Assembly (NCBI RefSeq): GCF_900141855.1
Contig: NZ_FQYU01000003.1
Coordinates: 62,001 to 126,000, forward strand
Direction of reading: 5' to 3'
DNA length: 64,000 nt
From: Pseudozobellia thermophila
Lineage (GTDB): Bacteria; Bacteroidota; Bacteroidia; Flavobacteriales; Flavobacteriaceae
Shown here one piece after another: positions 1 to 8,336 of the stretch. The notes beneath the pieces are model-generated. The model saw only the letters and a list, made by a program, of their open reading frames with translations, made no database searches and was not told the origin of the DNA. A program made the translations under genes and the position numbers. The stretch's first letter is position 1. The number at the start of each line of letters is the position of its first letter.

Positions 1-1707
1 CGTATTTGCGACGATACCCCTGTTAACGGCGGCACCAATGGTCTGGGGGTCGACGATTTTAGCGGTGCCGAATCGAGCGGATGTTTGGAACAGGCCATAG
101 ACGGAACCATAGAATCGAACTCTGCATGGTACCGTTTTAGAACAGGGGCCTCGGGCCAATTGGGCTTTAATATCGGCGTGGATACCAGTGAGGATTGGGA
201 CTTTGCCCTGTACAGAAGCGATGATTGCCAGAATTTGGGAGAACCGGTCCGATGCAATTTTTTCGATAACCAAGATCAAAATTCCTTTATCGGGGTAGGG
301 GAAGACCCCTCTGGCGAAGAGACGAACGTACAGTATGAGGAGTGGCTTCAAGTGGAGCCGGGCGAAGACTACTATTTATTGATCAACAATTTTAGCAACA
401 ACAATTCGGGGTTTTCAATTCAATTCTCGGGGCATATCTTTGAGACCAATCCCTACGATGCCCTCGATTGTTCGATAATCGACAATCTTCTGGGGCCCCC
501 GATATCGGCTTGTGAAGGGGATACCGTTGTATTGGACGCTACTACCCAAGATGCTACGGCCTATAATTGGTATATGGATCCGGGCAATGGTTACCAAGTG
601 ATCAGTGGTGAGAACAACGCTACCTTGCAGGTCGCCGCTTCGGCCAACTACCGCGTTGAAGTGGTAAGGCCCATGGGCGCTATTTACAGTGATGTACAGG
701 TGCATTTTTCGCCCGTTCCGGTCGCCCATCCCGTTTCGGACGATGCTTCTTGCTCGGGGCTTGGCGTGTACGACCTTTCGCAGAAGGATACCGAGGCATT
801 GGGTGCCCAAAGCGATGCCGATTTTATGGTAAGCTACCACCTTTCCCTTTCCGATGCCGTCAGCGGGGCGAACAGCCTGCCCAGGCAATACTCGATGGAA
901 GTGGGCGCGCAGACCCTTTATATTCGGGTAAGTTCGGTCGACAACCCTAGTTGTTTTGATGCTTCGCAAAGTTTTCAACTCATAAATGGGGCATCGCCCT
1001 TGTCGGAATTTGCCACGGAAGCGTATTTGTGCGGGTCCCATACGGCCACCATTGGCGAGGATCGGCCCAATACCGATTTTTCCTATCTGTGGAACAACGG
1101 TGAAACCACGCCCACAATAACCGTAAGCGAACCCGGTGAATATACCTTGACCGCTACGGACAATCAGTCCGGATTGGGGTGCAGTGATTCGCGAACCGTT
1201 ACGGTAATCCGATCAAACCCGCCCCAAATATTGGATATTCAGATAGAAGACCTTCAAAACAATAATACGGTAACCGTTGTTGCCAATGAAACGGGCCTTT
1301 TTGAGTTTCGTTTGGACGATGGTCCCTTTCAGGAGGGAAACAAGTTTTACGGCGTCAGTCCCGGCCTACATACGGTAACCGTAAATGATCCCGAGGGTTG
1401 TGGGTCTGTCAGCGAGGAAATAGTGGTAGTCGGCTTTCCGAGGTTCTTTACGCCAAATGCGGATGGGGCCAACGATTATTGGCATGTCGAGGGTATCGAG
1501 ACCCTGAAGGCACCGGTTGTGCATATCTTCGATCGTTTTGGCAAGCTGTTGGCCCAACTGGGCGCCGTCGATCAGGGATGGGACGGCCGGTTCAACGGCG
1601 AGCCTCTGCCGGAAACCGATTACTGGTTCAAGCTTACTTACACCGACGACGATGGCCAGACCCTTACCGTCAAGTACATCAATAACCACTTCTCCCTAAA
1701 ACGCTGA
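1..1707 (+). CDS. T9SS type B cargo protein (gliding motility-associated C-terminal domain), 5'-truncated by window
   Basis: The reading frame is open from the first base, so the gene starts left of the window; 568 residues are visible. The last ~85 residues carry the type B sorting domain of type IX secretion (FFTPNADGANDYWHVEGIE, then IFDRFGKLLAQL, a W-DG-NG segment, and final FSLKR). By family knowledge this directs export across the outer membrane and surface attachment or release. The upstream part contains an N-terminal beta domain shared with the next gene (SAWYRFRTGASGQLGFNI; DWDFALYRSDDC) and Ig/PKD-like segments. It is a tandem paralogue of the gene at 1875. The specific function is unknown; adhesin-like or matrix roles are guesses. 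No recognisable enzyme motif is visible. Confidence 0.85.
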   Translation, partial: RICDDTPVNGGTNGLGVDDFSGAESSGCLEQAIDGTIESNSAWYRFRTGASGQLGFNIGVDTSEDWDFALYRSDDCQNLGEPVRCNFFDNQDQNSFIGVGEDPSGEETNVQYEEWLQVEPGEDYYLLINNFSNNNSGFSIQFSGHIFETNPYDALDCSIIDNLLGPPISACEGDTVVLDATTQDATAYNWYMDPGNGYQVISGENNATLQVAASANYRVEVVRPMGAIYSDVQVHFSPVPVAHPVSDDASCSGLGVYDLSQKDTEALGAQSDADFMVSYHLSLSDAVSGANSLPRQYSMEVGAQTLYIRVSSVDNPSCFDASQSFQLINGASPLSEFATEAYLCGSHTATIGEDRPNTDFSYLWNNGETTPTITVSEPGEYTLTATDNQSGLGCSDSRTVTVIRSNPPQILDIQIEDLQNNNTVTVVANETGLFEFRLDDGPFQEGNKFYGVSPGLHTVTVNDPEGCGSVSEEIVVVGFPRFFTPNADGANDYWHVEGIETLKAPVVHIFDRFGKLLAQLGAVDQGWDGRFNGEPLPETDYWFKLTYTDDDGQTLTVKYINNHFSLKR

Positions 1708-1874
1708 TCGGTCTTGGAGCTGCGACCATCTGTTTTTTGAATTTGTAAATTTCGACGAACGGCAATCCAGAGGGCTGTTTTTCATCGATAAACGGCTCAT
1801 TTCTTAGGTTAAAACATACTAAATTGGGTCGTATAGAGTTATTAAGTACAAGTCTATTCATAGCCTCAGATCTT

Positions 1875-3299
1875 ATGCGACTTCTATTTGCCCTAAGTTG
1901 TGCGTTTCTCTTCGGATGGGGGATGCACGCCCAAAACTCCCCAGACTGTCGAACCGCCATACCGGTATGTGCCGACGCCCCTATTTTAGGACGGGCCGAC
2001 GGAGGTGGGTCTATCGACGATTTCGACCCCGAGGTCATCACGGAAACCGGATGTTTGGAAAAGGGGAGCGTAAGTAGTGCCAATATTGAAAACAACACTT
2101 CATGGTATGTGTTTCGCGCGGGTACGGGCGGCCAAATAGGTTTTGATATCGAAGCCTTACCGGTTCCGGGCTCTAGCACTATTACCGCTGAATGGGATTT
2201 TGCCGTTTATGGGCCCGATGTAGATTGCAGTGCGATCAGTTCGGGGGAGGTACAGCCGATCCGTTGTAACTATGAAGTAAACGGTACCCGGTTTACCGGC
2301 TTGGGCGTTAACCCCGAAGACGGGCAGGTAGGCGTGCCCTCGACCACGCAAAACCTGAATACCTACGATGAATATTTAGATGTGCTGCCCGGGGAGGTGT
2401 ACTACATCCTTATTAATAATTTCAACACCAATTTTGATGACGAGCCCGAAGAATTCATGCTCACGTTTACGGGCAGTGCCGTGGATGCCGATCCGAACAA
2501 TGCCCTCGATTGTACCTTGAGGGACGAGTTTCTCGGCTTGGACATCACCGCCTGCGAGGGCGACCCCGATATTGTCTTAAGCGCACTGAACTCGCCCGCC
2601 GGACCCGATATCGTAAATGTGGCCTGGTCCGTCGACTACGACGACGACGGTACGATCGACCAAACCCTGGGCTCGGGTCCGTCGGCTACCCAATTTACAG
2701 TGCCCAGTCCCGAATCGGGAAGGTACTATGTAGAAATTACGACCAGTGACCCCAATAATCCCGTTACCGACGATATCCTGATTACGTTTTACGGTACTCC
2801 CGTATTGGATCGGGTCGAATTGTTGAACTCCAACCTGTCCCTTGATCCCGATAGGAACAATATCGAGGTTTTTGTCGATGGTGATGGGGATTACGAATAC
2901 GCCATCAACGATGGGGAGTTTCAAGACGATCCCGTGTTTAACGATGTCCCCCCGGGCATCAATACGGTGGTCATCAACGATAAGAACGGATGCGGCACAT
3001 CGGAACCCGAAGAGTTTTTGGTGTTGGGCTATCCCAAATTCTTTACGCCCAATGCCGATGGTGTCAACGACACCTGGAACATTAAGGGAATCGAAAGGTT
3101 GGACAACCCTGTGGTTTTTATTTTCGACCGTTATGGCAAGCTCTTGGCCCAATTGGATTCGACAACCGACTGGGACGGTACCTACAACGGAAAGGCCATG
3201 CCTTCGTCCGATTACTGGTTCAGGCTCGAATACCAAGAAGACGACAACGGTGTTGTGGTCGCCAAAAACACCAAGGCCAATTTCTCCTTAAAACGGTAA
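1875..3299 (+). CDS. T9SS type B cargo protein, paralogue of the preceding gene
   Basis: A 474-residue protein with a Sec signal peptide (MRLLFALSCAFLFGWGMHAQ), which is why I choose the ATG at 1875 over an upstream TTG. The N-terminal ~200 residues repeat the domain of the preceding gene (TSWYVFRAGTGGQIGFDIE, EWDFAVYGPDVDC, GEVYYILINNF). A short Asp-rich beta segment follows, then the C-terminal gliding-motility/type B sorting domain (FFTPNADGVNDTWNIKGIE, IFDRYGKLLAQL, SDYWFRLEY, ending FSLKR). The preceding gene has an extra Ig-like stretch in the middle that this one lacks, so the pair looks like a duplication followed by internal gain or loss. It is predicted to be extracellular or surface-bound. 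Substrate or partner is not predictable. Confidence 0.85.
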   Translation: MRLLFALSCAFLFGWGMHAQNSPDCRTAIPVCADAPILGRADGGGSIDDFDPEVITETGCLEKGSVSSANIENNTSWYVFRAGTGGQIGFDIEALPVPGSSTITAEWDFAVYGPDVDCSAISSGEVQPIRCNYEVNGTRFTGLGVNPEDGQVGVPSTTQNLNTYDEYLDVLPGEVYYILINNFNTNFDDEPEEFMLTFTGSAVDADPNNALDCTLRDEFLGLDITACEGDPDIVLSALNSPAGPDIVNVAWSVDYDDDGTIDQTLGSGPSATQFTVPSPESGRYYVEITTSDPNNPVTDDILITFYGTPVLDRVELLNSNLSLDPDRNNIEVFVDGDGDYEYAINDGEFQDDPVFNDVPPGINTVVINDKNGCGTSEPEEFLVLGYPKFFTPNADGVNDTWNIKGIERLDNPVVFIFDRYGKLLAQLDSTTDWDGTYNGKAMPSSDYWFRLEYQEDDNGVVVAKNTKANFSLKR

Positions 3300-3345
3300 G
3301 CTTCCCGCCTTCGGTCAAACCCCGTTCCTTCTTCGAAACAGGGGC

Positions 3346-4860
3346 CTAGAAGTTGAGGGTATAGCTCAAGGTAACATTGGTGTTCACTTGGGTCAATACG
3401 GCTGGTGTGGTAATACCTGTAGAGAAGAAGTACTGCAATACATCCTGCTCTGAACGGTTGACCGCCAAATCGAGTTTACTGGCGCCGAAGTTGATGCCGA
3501 TACCTCCCGATAGGGCCGTAAGGTCGCCTACGTAGTTACCATCGGCATAGGGACTTTGTTCAAACCTGTATCCGCCCCGTAAGCTGACCCGTTTTATCTT
3601 GTATTCGCCACCGACCCTAAAGGAGGATACGCCCCCGAGCGCTTCCGAGATATATAGGTTTTCGTCGGCAAAAGCCGCATCGCTGGTGGGTCTTAGCTCC
3701 GCTTTCGACATGTCTTGGTACGAATAATCGAAACTGAGCAGTCCGTTTAGGCCGAACACCGCGGCAATGCTTCCCGTAAGTTTTGAAGGGGTCTTTATTT
3801 GATAATCGAACAGGTTAAAATCGTTTAGGCCAAGATAGCTAAAACTGGCGTCCTTGTTCGGGTAATTGGAATCGATGCCCTGCGAGAACGAATCACTAAG
3901 CCGATACCATGTAGGTGATTGATAGCTGGCGCCCAATCTTATGGCGTGGTTGATCTTGGCAATGGCCCCTGCGCTAAAGGAGAACCCGGTGCCTTCGGTG
4001 CGCAATAGTTCGTCGAAGTAGAGGGTCCGCAATTCGTTATCGGTCGTAAAATAGTCCTCCCTGTACCGGTTCAGCCTATCGTATAGAACGGTATGGAAGT
4101 TCAAGGAGGCCCCCATATAAAGATTGTCGCCATACTGCGTTGAACCATTGACCACGAACTTGCTGTTGTAACCGCTTGCGGTCTGACGGAAATCTTGGTT
4201 CAATTCGCTATATGAGGCATTGGAATAATACGCCGTATTCTCGTTTTCGTCCGCCACGGGTTCGATAATGCCTGCCTGAAAGCCTAAAAATGCCTGCTGG
4301 CCGGCATAGCCGAGGCCGTTGGTGGCCCCGATATCCAAATAAGCGTTGCCTATGGTTTCATTGGCCCGTAACTTGAGGGGTTCAAGGGGTATTCCGTCGG
4401 CATAATCCAAGAAGTAATTATCTATGCCTTCGGTTCCCAGACCGCCCGAAATGGAAAAGCCCTCAAAATTTTGGACGAGGTCGTAGTTGACGGCTACGGA
4501 GAATTTTCTCCAATTGGAGTCGGTGTTGCTGTTCTTAAAGACCAAGGCTCCCCCGATCTGATTGATGTCGAGGGTATTTGAATCGGCGCTGTTGAGGCTT
4601 CCTCGGTAATCGGAATCCGAATTTTCGTGAAAATAGGTTGCGGAAAAGGTAAGTAGGCTGTTGTTGAAAACGGAACTCCCCGCCGGGTTGATGTTCAGCG
4701 ACGACATGTCGCCCCCCAGTGCGCCGAAGGCACCGCCCATTGCTTGAAACCGTGCGGACCCCTGAAGGTTCTCCGTTCCGTAACGCAATACATCGTCAAT
4801 GTTTTGGCCATTTGAAAAAAAGCATGCCAATAGCCCCATGAAAGTGAATACTCTTTTCAT
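3346..4860 (-). CDS. Outer-membrane beta-barrel protein, OmpP1/FadL-like
   Basis: A 504-residue protein beginning at the ATG whose product starts MKRVFTFMGLLACFFSNGQ, a Sec signal peptide; a longer reading from 4908 would overlap the neighbouring gene. After the signal comes the segment GSARFQAMGGAFGALGGD followed by SSLNINPAGSSVF, typical of OmpP1/FadL/TodX-family barrels of Bacteroidetes. The rest alternates beta strands and turns, and the protein ends in an aromatic residue (TLSYTLNF), as barrel proteins do. By family it is probably a channel for hydrophobic compounds in the outer membrane; the substrate is unknown. It lies 47 bases downstream of the Ser/Arg-rich lipoprotein gene on the same strand, so the two are likely co-transcribed. 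Confidence 0.75.
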   Translation of the reverse strand: MKRVFTFMGLLACFFSNGQNIDDVLRYGTENLQGSARFQAMGGAFGALGGDMSSLNINPAGSSVFNNSLLTFSATYFHENSDSDYRGSLNSADSNTLDINQIGGALVFKNSNTDSNWRKFSVAVNYDLVQNFEGFSISGGLGTEGIDNYFLDYADGIPLEPLKLRANETIGNAYLDIGATNGLGYAGQQAFLGFQAGIIEPVADENENTAYYSNASYSELNQDFRQTASGYNSKFVVNGSTQYGDNLYMGASLNFHTVLYDRLNRYREDYFTTDNELRTLYFDELLRTEGTGFSFSAGAIAKINHAIRLGASYQSPTWYRLSDSFSQGIDSNYPNKDASFSYLGLNDFNLFDYQIKTPSKLTGSIAAVFGLNGLLSFDYSYQDMSKAELRPTSDAAFADENLYISEALGGVSSFRVGGEYKIKRVSLRGGYRFEQSPYADGNYVGDLTALSGGIGINFGASKLDLAVNRSEQDVLQYFFSTGITTPAVLTQVNTNVTLSYTLNF

Positions 4861-4907
4861 TTCGAGATATTTAGGTGATAAGAAATAGGTTGCAATAGTT
4901 TCGGGCA

Positions 4908-6080
4908 TTAGTTTCTTCTGCTACTTGAAGAACTCGATCTCGAAACACCCCCGCTTGATCTACTTGAGCTGCTGCTTCTACTGGGGCTATAGCTCGATGA
5001 CCTACTGGTGCTTCCCGAAGATCTGTAAGTACTGGTACGGGGAGTCGAGCTCCTGTAGCTCTGTGAACTTCTTGAGCTCGAACTTCTATAGGTGTTGCTT
5101 CGGCTGGTGGCCGAGCTGCTTCGATACGTACTGGTTCGGGGTGTGGAGCTCCTATAGGTAGAGCTGCTTCTCGACGAGCTGTTGTAATTGGGCGTAACCC
5201 TACTGCTTCTACTGGTCCTATACGAACGGTTTTGGTCGACACCTACGGTGCGTCTTGAAGTCGTTGTATTGGTACCGCTATACCTTCTGGAGGTGGCGGT
5301 TCTGCTTACGCCTGTCCGTGTGGTCCCGGTAGAGCGGGAGGTGGCTACCCTGTTCCGGTTGTTGGCTGTCAGGGAATAACGCGAACTGCTTCCGGCCATG
5401 GCATTGGTGTACCCCCTACGCGTACTGTTGTAGGCATAGTTTCTTCGGCCGTATCTATAATGGTTATAGCCATAGGGGGGGTACCAGGTTCCATAGCCTC
5501 CCCAGCCATAATATCCGTACAATCCTGCGTATCCGAAGCCGTAATAACCGCCCCAGCCCCAAGGTCTGTATCTATAGCGCCAAGGGCTGTAGTAGCCCCA
5601 TCCACCGTAGTAGGGGCCCCAGCCCCAGCCGCTGTAAAGCCAAGGGGAACCCCAGCCCCATCCGGCCCAGCCGTAGTTGTAATCGTGGATGTGGATATTG
5701 ACATCGGTACTGTTGTCGCCCCAAGCGGCATAGCCCGAATAATCGTTTTGGTTGTCGTAGTAGTCGGTCAACTGGCCCTCGGGAATACTATCGTTTTCTA
5801 CCGAATCGCTGCTGTACGAGTCGATATCGGTAAAAATTTCCCCTTCAAGTAGTTCGGCCTGTTGACCGAAATAATTGGCGTAGACATCGCTACTTTCTTC
5901 CTCTTTCTCTTGCGATGGCCGTACAGGTCTCTCGGCACCCACTTGATAATCATTGGAGTAAATACCATCGTTGTCGTAGTACGAGGCCGATTGGTACGAA
6001 CCGCAAGACGCCAATAGCAGTCCCGAAAGACCGATAAAGGCAAGTGCGCGCAATTTTCGAAGGGGTAACGAATATATCAT
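4908..6080 (-). CDS. Low-complexity Tyr/Gly/Trp- then Ser/Arg-rich lipoprotein
   Basis: A 390-residue protein with a lipoprotein signal (LLASC, lipidated Cys26). Residues ~30-125 are acidic and Tyr/Asp rich. Residues ~130-210 are an unusual Trp/Gly/Tyr run (repeated WGWG, YYGGWGYY, YGYYGWGGYG). Residues ~225-390 are almost purely Ser, Arg, Thr and Tyr, with a repeated unit YRSSTPRTSTYRSS and a terminus of SSSSSRRN. The basic, disordered tail resembles SR-type low-complexity sequence and could bind polyanions, but that is inference. It is encoded upstream of the OmpP1-like barrel gene on the same strand and divergent from proS. No enzymatic domain is seen. Internal DNA repeats at ~4990-5180 mirror the protein repeats. 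Confidence 0.75.
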   Translation of the reverse strand: MIYSLPLRKLRALAFIGLSGLLLASCGSYQSASYYDNDGIYSNDYQVGAERPVRPSQEKEEESSDVYANYFGQQAELLEGEIFTDIDSYSSDSVENDSIPEGQLTDYYDNQNDYSGYAAWGDNSTDVNIHIHDYNYGWAGWGWGSPWLYSGWGWGPYYGGWGYYSPWRYRYRPWGWGGYYGFGYAGLYGYYGWGGYGTWYPPYGYNHYRYGRRNYAYNSTRRGYTNAMAGSSSRYSLTANNRNRVATSRSTGTTRTGVSRTATSRRYSGTNTTTSRRTVGVDQNRSYRTSRSSRVTPNYNSSSRSSSTYRSSTPRTSTYRSSSATSRSNTYRSSSSRSSQSYRSSTPRTSTYRSSGSTSRSSSYSPSRSSSSSRSSGGVSRSSSSSSRRN

Positions 6081-6175
6081 GGTTGCAATTTTTATTGTTG
6101 AACATAGTAAAAATAACTAGTTTTACCCAATTATTTCGATAACATAGACACAAGTTTTGTGCCAAACTACAGAGA

Positions 6176-7651
6176 ATGGGTAAAAAATTGACCAAGCGTA
6201 AGGACGACTACTCCAAGTGGTATAACGAATTAGTGGTAGGTGCCGATTTGGCCGAAAATTCCGGTGTCCGGGGCTGTATGGTAATCAAGCCGTATGGTTT
6301 CGCCATTTGGGAAAAAATGCAAGCGGCACTTGATAAAATGTTTAAGGATACGGGTCATGAAAATGCCTATTTTCCGTTGTTTATCCCCAAGTCCTATCTC
6401 AGCAAGGAAGCAAGCCATGTCGAGGGCTTTGCCAAGGAATGTGCGGTGGTGACCCATTATCGGTTAAAGAATGCCGATGACGGAAGCGGGATTATCGTAG
6501 ACCCTGATGCCAAGTTGGAAGAGGAACTGATCGTAAGGCCGACCTCCGAAACCATCATTTGGGATACCTATCGTCGATGGATCCAGTCGTATCGCGACTT
6601 GCCCCTTTTGATCAACCAATGGGCCAATGTGGTACGATGGGAAATGCGGACCCGTCTTTTTCTTCGCACGGCCGAGTTCCTGTGGCAAGAAGGGCATACC
6701 GCCCACGCCACGAAAGAGGAGGCCATCGAGGAAGCCGAGCAGATGATGAACGTTTATGCCGAGTTTGCCGAAAAGCATATGGCCATGCCGGTCATAAGGG
6801 GACTGAAGACGGAGACCGAGCGATTTGCCGGGGCCGTTGAAACGTATTGTATAGAAGCCTTGATGCAAGACGGAAAGGCCTTGCAGGCGGGTACCTCGCA
6901 TTTTCTGGGCCAGAATTTTGCCAAGGCATTCGATGTCAAGTTCGCTAACAAGGAAGGAAAACAAGAATATGTATGGGCCACCTCGTGGGGGGTCTCTACC
7001 CGATTGATGGGCGCCTTGATCATGAGCCATAGCGACGATAACGGATTGGTACTGCCTCCCAAACTGGCCCCTATACAAGTGGTAATAGTTCCCATTTACA
7101 AGGGCTTGGAGCAACTCGATGCCATATCGGAAAAGGTAGGTCCTTTGGTGAAGGAACTCAGGGCCAAGGGGATTTCGGTAAAATATGACGATCGCGATAC
7201 CCAGAAGCCGGGCTTTAAATTCAATGAATATGAATTGAAGGGAGTGCCCGTACGATTGGCCATCGGACAACGCGATTTGGCCAATGGTACCTATGAGGTG
7301 GCACGGCGCGATACCTTGCAGAAAGAAATTGTACCTATGGACAAGGTGGTGGAAAAAATCGAATTCCTGTTGGAGGATATCCAGAAGAATATTTACCAAA
7401 AAGCGTTGGATTTTAAAGCATCGCATATTACCGAAGTAAATTCGTATGACGAGTTTAAGACCGTGCTGGAAGAAAAGGGAGGCTTTATTTCCGCGCATTG
7501 GGACGGGACCCCGGAGACCGAAAACAGGATAAAGGAAGAGACCAAGGCAACCATACGGTGCATTCCCATAGATGGAAAAAATGAGGCCGGAACCTGCATG
7601 GTAACGGGAAAAACGTCAAATAAAAGGGTATTATTTGCAAAAGCTTATTAA
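6176..7651 (+). CDS. proS: Prolyl-tRNA synthetase (archaeal/eukaryotic type)
   Basis: A 491-residue class II aminoacyl-tRNA synthetase that charges tRNA-Pro with proline in the cytoplasm. Length and sequence match the short ProS type 3 without the bacterial editing insertion. The start [20 protein letters not shown] is typical. Class II motif 2 is seen as [20 protein letters not shown] and motif 3 near the [12 protein letters not shown] segment. The anticodon-binding domain begins around residue 300 ([12 protein letters not shown]), and the C-terminal domain ends [16 protein letters not shown]-like, as in other Bacteroidetes members. It is divergent from the Ser/Arg-rich lipoprotein gene. Complete and intact. 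Confidence 0.97.
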   Translation: MGKKLTKRKDDYSKWYNELVVGADLAENSGVRGCMVIKPYGFAIWEKMQAALDKMFKDTGHENAYFPLFIPKSYLSKEASHVEGFAKECAVVTHYRLKNADDGSGIIVDPDAKLEEELIVRPTSETIIWDTYRRWIQSYRDLPLLINQWANVVRWEMRTRLFLRTAEFLWQEGHTAHATKEEAIEEAEQMMNVYAEFAEKHMAMPVIRGLKTETERFAGAVETYCIEALMQDGKALQAGTSHFLGQNFAKAFDVKFANKEGKQEYVWATSWGVSTRLMGALIMSHSDDNGLVLPPKLAPIQVVIVPIYKGLEQLDAISEKVGPLVKELRAKGISVKYDDRDTQKPGFKFNEYELKGVPVRLAIGQRDLANGTYEVARRDTLQKEIVPMDKVVEKIEFLLEDIQKNIYQKALDFKASHITEVNSYDEFKTVLEEKGGFISAHWDGTPETENRIKEETKATIRCIPIDGKNEAGTCMVTGKTSNKRVLFAKAY

Positions 7652-7665
7652 AAAAGAATAATCAG

Positions 7666-7698
7666 TTGTTGCGATAGTAAAAAATAATTGTATTTTTG
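7666..7698 (+). promoter_or_regulatory. Bacteroidetes-type promoter of the tRNA-Glu pair
   Basis: TTGTTG at 7666-7671 (-33 region) and TATTTTTG at 7691-7698 (perfect fit to -7 TAnnTTTG) are separated by 19 bases and lie 23 bases before the first tRNA-Glu. This matches the known sigma-ABfr promoter pattern of Bacteroidetes. Confidence 0.65.
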
Positions 7699-7721
7699 CA
7701 TCCGCAATTGCACAAAGCAAT

Positions 7722-7793
7722 GGCCCGTTCGTCTAGGGGTTAGGACGCCAGGTTTTCATCCTGGTAACAGGGGTTCGATTCCCCTACGGGCTA
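7722..7793 (+). tRNA. tRNA-Glu (anticodon TTC)
   Basis: The 72-base cloverleaf starts GGCCCGTTCG and ends ACGGGCTA. The acceptor arms pair (with a G-U at position 1/72), the anticodon stem CCAGG/CCTGG encloses TTTTCAT giving anticodon TTC, and the T arm AGGGGTTCGATTCCCCT is canonical. CCA is not encoded. Confidence 0.97.
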
Positions 7794-7866
7794 CAAAGTA
7801 ATTTTAACTAGTGCATTTGGGTTTTTGATAGGGCCGTTATCGGTCTAGTTTCGGAACCTACATTTT

Positions 7867-7938
7867 GGCCCGTTCGTCTAGGGGTTAGGACGCCAGGTTT
7901 TCATCCTGGTAACAGGGGTTCGATTCCCCTACGGGCTA
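7867..7938 (+). tRNA. tRNA-Glu (anticodon TTC), identical second copy
   Basis: This gene is base-for-base identical to the copy at 7722-7793 across all 72 bases, with a 73-base spacer between them. The same anticodon stem-loop gives TTC. No strong promoter is visible in the spacer, so the pair is probably one transcript processed into two tRNAs. Confidence 0.97.
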
Positions 7939-8003
7939 CAAGAAGTTCGAAGAGGTTTGGCGAAGTAGGATTTTTAAAAAAACATTATAACAAGTTAAGT
8001 AAG

Positions 8004-8255
8004 ATGGCAAATCACAAGTCAGCATTAAAAAGAATCAGAAGAAACGAGGCGGTTCGTCTTCGTAACCGTTACCAGCACAAAACGACTCGTAATGCAATCA
8101 AAAAATTGCGTTTGGAGGAGAACAAGAAGGATGCTGAGGCCCTATTGCCCAGTGTGGTTAGTATGATCGACAGGTTGGCCAAGCGAAATATTATACACGA
8201 TAACAAAGCAGCTAACTTAAAAAGCAAATTGGCTAAACATGTAGCTGCCTTGTAA
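8004..8255 (+). CDS. rpsT: 30S ribosomal protein S20
   Basis: An 83-residue basic, helical protein beginning MANHKSALKRIRRNEAVRLR, the hallmark start of S20, which binds the 5' domain of 16S rRNA in the small subunit. The length is standard for the family. It follows two tRNA-Glu genes by 65 bases and is followed by a strong hairpin terminator. Intact; no frameshift or unusual start. Confidence 0.97.
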   Translation: MANHKSALKRIRRNEAVRLRNRYQHKTTRNAIKKLRLEENKKDAEALLPSVVSMIDRLAKRNIIHDNKAANLKSKLAKHVAAL

Positions 8256-8272
8256 TAAGGTTATTGTTGTTA

Positions 8273-8311
8273 AAAAAAAGCCCCGGTGAAATTTTCGCCG
8301 GGGCTTTTTTT
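8273..8311. terminator. Bidirectional intrinsic terminator between rpsT and proA
   Basis: AGCCCCGG at 8279-8286 pairs with CCGGGGCT at 8298-8305, extended inward by near-complementary TGAAA/TTTTCG. There is an A run before and a T run after, so it can act for rpsT on the plus strand and for the proCBA operon on the minus strand. Confidence 0.85.
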
Positions 8312-8336
8312 ATGGCCTATGGGGCGCGGGGTATCG

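Noticed and set aside
415-1041. 208-residue minus-strand ORF inside the first T9SS protein gene
   Set aside because: It is a mirror of the real gene in another frame; no recognised domain, and codon use fits the opposite strand.
2577-3236. 219-residue minus-strand ORF inside the second T9SS protein gene
   Set aside because: Shadow of the type B cargo gene; nothing in it resembles a known protein and it lacks a sensible start context.
4990-5180. Short DNA repeats that might suggest a CRISPR or regulatory array
   Set aside because: They encode the repeated YRSSTPRTSTYRSS units of the Ser/Arg-rich lipoprotein; there are no regular spacers.
6464-7498. 344-residue minus-strand ORF inside proS
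   Set aside because: Antisense to a well-conserved gene; composition typical of a reverse-frame shadow.
7722-7938. Identical tRNA-Glu copies as a possible integrated-element attachment duplication
   Set aside because: Only 73 bases lie between them and no integrase or mobile gene is present; a simple tandem tRNA pair explains it.
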